Source: Parietichytrium sp. I65-24A (taxonomy: Eukaryota > Sar > Bigyra > Thraustochytrida > Thraustochytriidae). From it: a DNA stretch of 64,000 nt. This document shows, piece by piece, positions 33,003 to 41,035 of the stretch (positions are counted from its first letter, which is position 1; each line of letters starts with the position of its first letter). The DNA lies in contig BLSF01000036.1 in the NCBI GenBank assembly GCA_012862575.1, forward strand, positions 62,001-126,000, in the 5' to 3' direction. The notes under the pieces were generated by a model. That model did not search any database, was not told the origin of the DNA, and saw only the letters and a program-made list of their open reading frames with translations. The position numbers and the translations under genes are program-made.

Positions 33003-33929
33003 TTAAGCCTGGGCGACCGACGGCTCTGGCTGGCCAGATCCGTAACGGTCGCTATGCGTGCTTGACGGGTATTGGTCAAGCTCGATGGGCTTGAACATCG
33101 GATTACCTCTGCGCTCCCGCAAAATAAGGCGGCCCACCGCACAGCAGGTAAACACCACGAGAACGCTAAGAATCACAATGAGGGCAATAATGCCAGCAGA
33201 GAGCTGTGTGCCACTGCTCTCGTTGTCCACGTCCTCGTAGACGCGAGCGCAACTGAAAATGTTGCCGTCATCTGAGGTGCAAAACTTTTGGTTTGCACAC
33301 GCTCGGTACATGGCGTCGCAGTAATCGCCACGAATAGGCATCTTGTACATTTCCCACTCGTTCTTGTCTTCATCAGTGATGCTGTCATACTCGTGAGGAG
33401 CATACTTGCGGAACAAGCCCGCATTCACATCGCACTCGTAGAAGCAGGCCTCTTGAACGAAGAAGCGCTCGCACTCTTGCGAGAGAGGCCCGCAACGGTC
33501 CCAATGGTACTCTGGGCCGTACGCCTCCTTGAGCACCTGCGCAGAAGCCACCGTCTCTTGCTTGCAGCATGCTTTGTTCTCCCACGGGTGGCACTCCGTA
33601 AACTTGTTGTCCTCGGTGTGCGGGGTCTCGTGGTGGAGATACTGCAAGTGGCACACTGAGGTGTCATTGTAAGCTGCGTCGTGCAGGCCTTTCTCCATCC
33701 TCTTGGCAGTCACCGCGTCATTCGGGTTTTCATCCGTGAACCACCACATCGTGTATGCTAGCTCGTAGTTCGGGTCGTCGGTCGGCGTGTACACGAAGGC
33801 GTCGCCCCACATGGTGTTGCAGAGGTCTTCGCCGTCGGTGTAGATCTCCGCGAAGGTGTGGCACTCTGGCTCTTCCGTGGCCATGGCTGCGCTGGCGCAG
33901 AGGGCTCCAATGATCGTCGCGCGCATCAT
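33003..33929 (-). CDS. Folate-receptor-family type I membrane protein
   Basis: Predicted 308 aa single-exon protein. It begins with a signal peptide (MMRATIIGALCASAAMA) and has a Cys-rich ectodomain. The folate receptor signature is clear: CHPWENKACCKQET near residue 111, then YHWDRCGPLSQECERFF and VQEACFYECDVNAG, matching the CSPWxxxACC, FNWNHCG and CxRHFxQDxCLYECSPNLG blocks of vertebrate folate receptors and related riboflavin-binding proteins. Vertebrate receptors end in a GPI anchor; here a helix at about 243-268 (AGIIALIVILSVLVVFTCC) and a 40-residue cytoplasmic tail follow. The ligand may be folate, another pterin or flavin, or a sterol-type ligand as in other family branches; this cannot be decided. 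The ATG at 33929 was chosen because it opens a clean signal peptide; in-frame sequence upstream is strongly basic. Confidence 0.85.
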   Translation of the reverse strand: MMRATIIGALCASAAMATEEPECHTFAEIYTDGEDLCNTMWGDAFVYTPTDDPNYELAYTMWWFTDENPNDAVTAKRMEKGLHDAAYNDTSVCHLQYLHHETPHTEDNKFTECHPWENKACCKQETVASAQVLKEAYGPEYHWDRCGPLSQECERFFVQEACFYECDVNAGLFRKYAPHEYDSITDEDKNEWEMYKMPIRGDYCDAMYRACANQKFCTSDDGNIFSCARVYEDVDNESSGTQLSAGIIALIVILSVLVVFTCCAVGRLILRERRGNPMFKPIELDQYPSSTHSDRYGSGQPEPSVAQA

Positions 33930-34202
33930 CTTCGCTCGTTGCTTTGAGACTCCCGTTGCTGCTCTCCTCCTGCCTGCTCGCATTCGGGGTCTGCCCATGA
34001 CCACTACTCAGTCAGTAAAACAATCTTTCCAATCACATGAATTCATTATTGACAGGCAGTAAATGCCACTAAGATCCACAATTTCCTACTATGGTATTCT
34101 CGACTCTCACAATTCTCACGCGTCCTTCTTCTTACTAACTCCTGATCGAGTTCGTGATGTGCCCACATACTCCCTCACTCAAGAGAAAAAAAGCGTGTCT
34201 GT

Positions 34203-34212
34203 CACCACCACC

Positions 34213-34244
<32 letters not shown>

Positions 34245-34266
34245 CATCTTCTTCTTCTTCTTCTTG
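34203..34266. repeat. (CAT)n/(CTT)n compound triplet repeat
   Basis: CAC/CAT triplets run into CTT triplets over about 63 bp in non-coding DNA. The array is slippage-type and flanked by ordinary sequence. Confidence 0.9.
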
Positions 34267-35050
34267 ATCATCACCTCGATCTCACTGGCACGGAACTGAT
34301 CTAAAACCGTGTGCAAGAGCAACTGGTTTGTGCCAGCCAGAATGCGTGCCAGATTGATGGAATGAGTGCTTCAATCTCAACTTTCTTCTGCTGAGTACTG
34401 ACTCACATCATCGTGCACCAAAGAGCACCACCCTCGTGACATTTCGATGAAGATTACAAATTTTGAAAAGTAAAACTTTAAAACTTGAAACTCGCGGTCA
34501 GATCTCCTCCCTTCTTGAGTCTCACTCGTGGTTGGTTGTCCAACCACCACTCCCTTCCTTCCATCATCCTCTTCGTCACACACGACAACATGATGTCTCG
34601 ACAACACACAAAACACACATCTGTTCTCTGGTAGCTCGAGTACTAATAGTTCATGTACCAACTAAGTGTCACAAGCTCGGGACGTGCCCCTATTATTCTT
34701 TTACACCCGCTTCGTCCGACACTCACAAAGGGCGTCCGTCGGTGGAGCACACCGTAATGAACTAGGATTCACTGGCAGACAAACATGGACGCGTTTTGCG
34801 GTGGCGGACGTTCAAGTTGGCGGGCGTTGGCGGACTAGGCTTCTCGATTGCGCCACGCCAATTACGTCTATCGTTTGGAGTTGTTTCTTGTGAGAATACT
34901 GTGCTGTTATTAATGAATTCCACCGACGCAGCACGCAGGCTGGTAACTATGAAACCGACTCCTCTACCTTGAGATGCGTGTGCCCAGCCAGCAGCGCTCA
35001 GAGAATTCAGCTTCTGAGTTTCGCCCGCCTTTCGAGGTACACGCAGTTTT

Positions 35051-35066
35051 CGGTACTCGAGTACCG
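35051..35066. promoter_or_regulatory. 16-bp GTAC-type palindrome upstream of the 360 aa gene
   Basis: CGGTACTCGAGTACCG is a perfect 16 bp inverted repeat, 308 bp upstream of the ATG at 35374. Its inner 12 bp are identical to the palindrome at 21710-21721. A shared binding site is an inference. Confidence 0.4.
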
Positions 35067-35373
35067 ATCGCAAACCTGTGTCACGTGGTTCTCAACACCA
35101 CCGTGACACCAACCAACGCAACTGATCAGACGACGCTGGAGCAAAACAGCGTGCGTCTACGACCATCAGTAGAATGACAGGTGCATGTGTATCTTTGTAT
35201 CTTGGACGTTTGTGCGCTAATCAAGTTGGGCTCTATAGAATCGCGCTCTTGTTGGAAGGAAAGAGAGCGCCGATGATGCACCTCAGGAGACGGGTCACCG
35301 GCCACCGGTCAACAGCGGCAGCGCGTCTCGTGTGAGATCAAAACTTGGCCTCAGCGCCAACGAGTAGAGAGAA

Positions 35374-36456
35374 ATGGAGGACGCTCGAGCGAGAGTGGTT
35401 CGAGCTGTGACCAAGGAGCTCCTCATGCAACAAGGCAACTTGGCAGGGACAAGTAAAGAGGCGTTGATGCAAGTTGTCCGCTCGTGTGCCCAAGTGGGGC
35501 GAAAGCTTGAGCTGCAGCTGTTTCTTGAGTTCGAGCGGCGGAGCGGAATTAAAGCAGATTTCGAAAAGTGGGCAATGGAAGGGGAAGGCAGGGAGCTCTT
35601 GATGGGGATCGTTAGCGAGCATGCGAACAACAAAGCCTCCGAAGAAACGGCCAAAAACAGCGCAAAGAGCTTCATGTCACACTTGTGGCATGATCTCAAC
35701 AGTATGTTTCAAAGAATGAATGATCCAAGCCCAGACAAGCCGGCTCTCGACAAAGAGGAAATGGTTGCTTTCGGCGTGCAAGCATCGCGTGCTGTTGGCG
35801 ACGACGGGATGGTGTTCGTCGTTGACGCCAATGCTAAAACGATTTCTGATGGAGTCATCTATGAGACCAGCTTGGTGAAAGACGTCTATGGGTGCTCTGT
35901 CACAAGCCTCTTCGAGCGGATTCCGGCACACTACTTTCCGGTCCTCAAAGCAGGGATCTTGCTGATGAGAACAATGAGACGTGGATACGTCTGCCGAGCG
36001 AGCTCCAAGCCATTTGTTTTCCAGACTCAAATTGAGGATCCTTTCGGTCTGGTGATTCATCTAAACATTGCCATCACCTCGCACCTCACAAGCGCTGACC
36101 GTCTGTGCTTTGTGGTGAGGACGTGGCCCTCGCTCTCCGAGCTGGGCAACTTTAGCGTTGACCCAAATGCTACCGCGTCCACCATCCATCTCTTCCGGAT
36201 CGACCAGGAGGAAGAGCCTTGTGCATGTGAAAGCGAAAGGATGAACAAGTCTGCACAATCGAAAAAGAGACCTCTCGGCCCCATAGAGCCCATCATGCTT
36301 CCGGAAAAGCTGAATAAGCGAGCTCGAGCAGCGTGTACAAATAGTCTCGACAATCTCCAGCTCTTCCACCTCCCGGAGCAACAAAGTCTTATCGACTCTC
36401 TGCTCCAAGAACAGCCTGCCGGAGATGTGTTGCGAGAGCTAGACGGCCTCTGGTAG
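35374..36456 (+). CDS. Uncharacterised 360 aa protein, possibly nuclear
   Basis: Predicted single-exon protein of 360 aa that I do not recognise. Residues 1-120 are helical and charged. A central block (about 125-275) with alternating strands and helices (for example DGMVFVVDANAK, then VTSLFERIPAHYFPVLKAG) has the feel of a PAS-like sensor fold, but no defining motif is present. The C-terminus is low-complexity, contains KKRPLGP and KLNKRARAA (possible nuclear localisation signals), and ends in an amphipathic stretch. The uninterrupted frame, the purine-rich leader (GAGTAGAGAGAA just before the ATG) and its place in the alternating gene order argue that it is real. It converges with the kinase gene, with only 128 bp between the stop codons. 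Confidence 0.7.
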   Translation: MEDARARVVRAVTKELLMQQGNLAGTSKEALMQVVRSCAQVGRKLELQLFLEFERRSGIKADFEKWAMEGEGRELLMGIVSEHANNKASEETAKNSAKSFMSHLWHDLNSMFQRMNDPSPDKPALDKEEMVAFGVQASRAVGDDGMVFVVDANAKTISDGVIYETSLVKDVYGCSVTSLFERIPAHYFPVLKAGILLMRTMRRGYVCRASSKPFVFQTQIEDPFGLVIHLNIAITSHLTSADRLCFVVRTWPSLSELGNFSVDPNATASTIHLFRIDQEEEPCACESERMNKSAQSKKRPLGPIEPIMLPEKLNKRARAACTNSLDNLQLFHLPEQQSLIDSLLQEQPAGDVLRELDGLW

Positions 36457-36584
36457 TCTCATCGCCTCCTTTTGTTGCATATCATATAAATCGAACCCTT
36501 GTTCGGGTCTGTAGATGCTATTTGTTTTGTTGTAAACGTGTACGTAAATTTCCCGCATTGTAGATTTTGTTTAAAAGATATTCG

Positions 36585-38912
36585 TCACATAATTAAGCAC
36601 ATCCCGTCCCTCCGCTTTTTGTCAGCAACAGTGGAGTCAAAGTCTACCTGGCAATCGATGAGCTCTTCGAAAAGGGTTTCCGGTCGCACATACTCTATAG
36701 ACTTGAAAATCTTGCGATGTTTCTCATCAGTCATTGCGAGTGACTTGCGTCTCTCGCGATATGTGGCCTCGCCTTCCCACTCCGCCTCCTGAAATTCTGC
36801 ATTCACTGCATTCGGCGCAGGCTTAAATGGCGGGGGAAGATGTCTTTTTTCAAGCTTTTCCCAATCAATGCCTTTGAAGAACGGGTGCCGCATGATCTCC
36901 CGGACCCCTTCTGACCCGCATCCGATGCGAGTCGCGGGGTCGTGGTGAAGCAAACGCTCAATGAGATCCTTTGCTTCGGAAGTAAGGCCAAGAAGAGGTT
37001 TCATTTCGTATTTGGCGCTCTTGCGACGCTTGCGCATCTCTGCGCGGTTTCTGTCAAGCGACTGAACTGCGCCCTCTGTCCATCTGATTCTTCCGGCAAT
37101 CATATTTCGAATAAGCGCACGATGGGATCTCTTTGGACCTCGGGAAAATGGAAGCTTCCCGAGGCAATAAAATTGGTGCAGTATCACACCAAACGCAAAC
37201 CAGTCCACGGACTTGCCGTAATTTTTATATCGCGGAAGCTCTGGGTCCGTATCTGGTAGCGGCTTTTCCGACTCCATAATGGACGCACGGAACTTTTGCC
37301 GCTGTAGCTCCTCAAAGTCGTTTGGGGCAACGTCGACTGGCACAACAACGGACTTCCTTTGCTGCATTGCAGTGGACGGCTCTAGAATGTTGACTGCGTT
37401 AGGGTCGAGGTCATTTGCTTGTGGATCTTTTGCTGTGCCGCGCCTTGCCGACCGCTCTTGACCTTCCACCTCAACTTTGCTGCTCCTCCAACCAAGGTTT
37501 CTCATAGAGGTTTGGAATGCAGATATGATGCTCGTTCTCGTGCTACCCCTTCGCACATCGCTTTTTGATCTCGAGGTCCTGCGATCCCAGCAAGGGCCTA
37601 AATACATCTCAGGAGCGATATATCCCGGGGTGCCGCAACACTGCTCGTGTCTTATCTCGCTCTCCTCGTCAGACGTCACACTCAAGCCGAAATCTGTGAT
37701 GCAGACATAGCCTTCTGAGTCCAGCAGGGCGTTGGATGGCTTGAGGTCGCGGTGGATCACGTTTCGAGAGTGGAGATATGCGATACCGAGGACGAGACAT
37801 GCGGCCCAAAATTGTGCAATGTCGTTCCTAATCACCGTCATTCTTTTGAGGTGGTACTTAAGCTCTCCACCCGTCAAAATATCCAAGAGAAAGTACACGC
37901 TCGTGTCATCCGTAAATACCTGATGCAGTCTCGAGCAAAACACGTAATTACATTTGCGCAGGATTTTCACCTCGTTCAGCACTGTATTCACGCGATTTTT
38001 AGAGATGATCTTAATTTTTGACATTTCCTTGAGGGCATACAGGGCACCAGTATCGAGAACCCGGACGGCGTGGACCTTCCCAAATCCACCTTCTCCAAGC
38101 ACCCGGAGACGGTCAAAATCCGAAGTGTTCCTAGGCTTCCGAGCGTAGTTTTCGAAGCGGGAGAGCACCGCGCCAAACTGTGAATCGATGAAACCGGGGA
38201 TGTACGTGTCCATCTTCTCCATGGCGAATGCCACGGATGTTGTGAATCTCTCTTGTAACAAGTTTATTGGCTTCTCGTCCACCGCATCCTCATCCAGCTC
38301 AGGATCCATATCGGCCATATCTTCGACGTCACTTTCGTAGTGTTCATCTCCTTTGAGGCTTCGTGCAGAGGTTGGTGAAAGAGGAGCGTTTCTTTTTACA
38401 TCGTCGAAGAGCGTATCGCCGCAAGTTTCGATGGCGCTCCTGGCAGAAAGCTGCCGCTGTGAGCTGAAGGTGCCATTTCGAACATTCTCCTCGGACTGGG
38501 AGAGAGCATGTCTTAGAGCTTCGCCCTCCTTCTCAATTAACTCCTTGTCGAACTTGTCCCCTTTCCGCGCGAGATAGAATTGAGATTCTGGTGTAAAGTA
38601 CAGCTTTATTATCCTGCGGAGCTCGATGTTCCTCCTATTGCACTCCGGGAGCTCCCAACATCCTTGCGCGGCCTCGTAGAATATGAGCAGGTTCAAGACT
38701 CCCTCCTTCTTTAAGTATCGCCAAAATAAGCTGCGCTTCACGCCATTTCTGAGAATATCCGCGGCGGTCAAACTCTCCTTGAGTAACTTTGCGAGGTTGT
38801 TGAGGTTGCTCTCCGTGAGCTCTCGCTTTGTTTTTAGAATAGAAAACTCGCACACGTGCACCTGTGCTTCTGCGTACCTCCTGTCCTCGACAACCTGGTT
38901 GAGGAGATTCAT
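36585..38912 (-). CDS. RGS-domain AGC protein kinase with C-terminal CaaX box (GRK-like)
   Basis: Predicted 775 aa single-exon kinase. An RGS-like helical domain (about residues 42-120, LFWRYLKKEGVLNLLIFYEA) precedes an AGC-type kinase domain. Landmarks are LGEGGFGKV (about 271), ALKEM lysine (about 294), HRDLKPSN (about 384), DFGLS (about 405), GTPGYIAPEM (about 429) and VDWFAFGV (about 566). An insert of roughly 130 residues, Ser/Arg-rich, separates the APE motif from VDW. A C-terminal AGC tail follows, and the protein ends CLIM, a CaaX box predicting farnesylation and membrane attachment. RGS plus AGC kinase is the layout of G-protein-coupled receptor kinases, and vertebrate GRK1 and GRK7 also end in CaaX boxes. 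A role in desensitising receptors is inferred. Acidic and Ser-rich sequence links the two domains. Confidence 0.88.
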   Translation of the reverse strand: MNLLNQVVEDRRYAEAQVHVCEFSILKTKRELTESNLNNLAKLLKESLTAADILRNGVKRSLFWRYLKKEGVLNLLIFYEAAQGCWELPECNRRNIELRRIIKLYFTPESQFYLARKGDKFDKELIEKEGEALRHALSQSEENVRNGTFSSQRQLSARSAIETCGDTLFDDVKRNAPLSPTSARSLKGDEHYESDVEDMADMDPELDEDAVDEKPINLLQERFTTSVAFAMEKMDTYIPGFIDSQFGAVLSRFENYARKPRNTSDFDRLRVLGEGGFGKVHAVRVLDTGALYALKEMSKIKIISKNRVNTVLNEVKILRKCNYVFCSRLHQVFTDDTSVYFLLDILTGGELKYHLKRMTVIRNDIAQFWAACLVLGIAYLHSRNVIHRDLKPSNALLDSEGYVCITDFGLSVTSDEESEIRHEQCCGTPGYIAPEMYLGPCWDRRTSRSKSDVRRGSTRTSIISAFQTSMRNLGWRSSKVEVEGQERSARRGTAKDPQANDLDPNAVNILEPSTAMQQRKSVVVPVDVAPNDFEELQRQKFRASIMESEKPLPDTDPELPRYKNYGKSVDWFAFGVILHQFYCLGKLPFSRGPKRSHRALIRNMIAGRIRWTEGAVQSLDRNRAEMRKRRKSAKYEMKPLLGLTSEAKDLIERLLHHDPATRIGCGSEGVREIMRHPFFKGIDWEKLEKRHLPPPFKPAPNAVNAEFQEAEWEGEATYRERRKSLAMTDEKHRKIFKSIEYVRPETLFEELIDCQVDFDSTVADKKRRDGMCLIM

Positions 38913-41035
38913 GATTCCGTCTTCTCAACTGACGCTGACCAGGCCTGAATGCGCGCTCGCTTGCGAGGTTCCAGTTCCCGAGCGGCTCGGATGCCAACAG
39001 GAACTTTTACACGCAGTGCGCGAGCCAGAGCGACTTGCTCCGCTCCTGCCTTGTCTTCTTTTCTCGTCTCTTCCTGACTTGTGCCACTTCGCCCTACTGC
39101 TGCTGTCTCTTTGGCAACTTTTTCCACCGTAGAAAAGAATGTAATTACAAGCTGGCTTGCACACGGAGCGAGCCACGCCTCTAATAGCGCATGCTAAGTG
39201 CCACTTTCAAAGTTTCCAGCTTTGCCTGCCGGATAAATTCGCTTTATTTCGTACCCGTTTCACTTTCTGTCTCCAGTGATCGCGTGAAACAACTAGGCAA
39301 ACGTACCGCCCATTCATTGAGGAGTTGGGGCGGAGTCCAACTCGAAAGAGACGTGCCTCGTTACTCCATCAACTGCTTGCCTTCTCGTCACAAGACTATT
39401 GGCCGCTTCTCTGCTCGGACGCTGGCGGGAAATGCATTCCGATTTCCTTTTTCTTTCGGTGCTCGTTGATATTTGCCCGCGGCAGAACTCATTTTCGAGC
39501 CATCAACATAAGAACATCCTAAATGCTGAATTCATCATGATGATAAGTTATCATGACGATGATGATGATGATGATCGGAAATCTTTCAACGGATAGATAC
39601 TCTTTGTGCGCCAAGTACTCCAAAACGGCTAAAGCCCCTCGAAAAACGCTCTTGTCAGGACAACCCTTCTATCCTTTTCTAGGCAGATTAACATAACAAA
39701 TACCTATGTTTTATACTATAAGTGTGTTGAATGACGTTAGCTAGTTGTTAAGCTTAATTATACTAATGGAAAGTGACGCACTAAAGTATGCGCTACTGAA
39801 GGTTATGTTGACTGGAAAGAACAAGGAGCAGCTCTCTGGGCTATCTTACCACCATCCATCTCGAGTCTATTCCGAATATAAGACTCACTAACAAAGCACT
39901 GAGCACCCTTCTCCCGTCATTCTTATCCATCCGTTCAAGATCTACAATAAGAAAACACCTACTCAGAACCCTGGCCCCGTCAGTACGAGGAAGTCCAGAA
40001 TGAGAAACCCTGGTTAATTAGCGATTCCCTGGATACTCTTATCAACCTTGATCGCTGGCAGCGTAGTACAGAGATAGACCTCTTTATCTGAGTAGGACAG
40101 CCACATCAGAGTCTATGCAAAGATAATCCCTTCCTCACAGTACTAGTACACTAGAAACCATGGAACCTTAGATTGACCTACCGAAAAGGATAGAGAAAAA
40201 GATAGCAGACTAAAGAAGAGCCCTGATTCCTAGGTTTGTGTGGCTGGCGACTGGCTTCGTCCTTTGACCAGCCCTATTCACTCTTGCCACTCAACAATCG
40301 ACTAGTAGCATAGTGCCTCCACTGCACCCAGCCTATCACTCGCTAACGAACGTTATAATTCGAGCAAAGATATGCGTGGCAGGTAGTGAGCGTTATGAAA
40401 CTTCTAGACAGCCCACTGTAGCGTAGCTCTCACTCAGCGCAAAGAGTAGGAGGTCTGGAAGGAGACGGAGAGAGAAGAGAGAGAAGGGAGAGAGAAGAAA
40501 GAGAGAGAGAGAGACAGGAGGAGGACACAGAGCATTGAGTGGACGCGGTCGTTCATCCCCACACATTCACAGATTGACAGATTGACAGATTGACAGATTG
40601 ACAGATTGACAGTCACGTTGCGGCACATCTCTCCCTCCACACATCGCCCGTGTATCCATCCATCCATCCATCCATATCCATCCGTCCGTCCACTCATTTG
40701 TGGCTCGGACCACTCACTCACTCACTCACTCACTCACTCTCACTCCCTCACTCACAGACTCGGTCGAGTAACTCGCTGAGAGCTTGCGCCGCTGAGTGTG
40801 GCGGGCCGTGGTGCACAGTATCTGTGTGATTGTCATTTCTGTCTTTGTCCTCTGTCCTTTTTGTCATTCTCTCACTCTCTCTCCCTCTGAGGGCAGACTC
40901 ACTCGTCCACATCCCATTGGACGACCGGGTGATCGATTTGTATTCTCAGCCAAACAGGCATTGGCCGACCCGCCCGAAGAGGCAGGCAGGCGGTGGTGGT
41001 AGGCGGACGCACGAGTCGCGAAAGAGGACGGCAAG
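38913..41035. other. Divergent promoter spacer between kinase and NAA15
   Basis: No supported gene in 2.1 kb. About 39600-40430 is a well-defined TpA/TAG-rich core without simple repeats. Simple repeats fill 39555-39574 (GAT) and 40471-40750. The strand of the purine-rich leader switches on either side of the core. Confidence 0.6.
40471..40750. repeat. Cluster of short tandem arrays upstream of NAA15
   Basis: (GA)n lies at 40471-40516, about five copies of the 8 bp unit AGATTGAC at 40571-40612, (CCAT)n at about 40656-40677, and (CACT)n at about 40710-40742. The units differ, so these are separate slippage events. Confidence 0.85.

Larger units (their letters stand above)
33930..35373. other. 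Divergent promoter spacer
   Basis: No supported gene in 1.4 kb. It contains a CAT/CTT triplet array at 34203-34266, a TpA-rich patch near 34630-34670, and a 16 bp perfect palindrome at 35051-35066. Confidence 0.6.
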
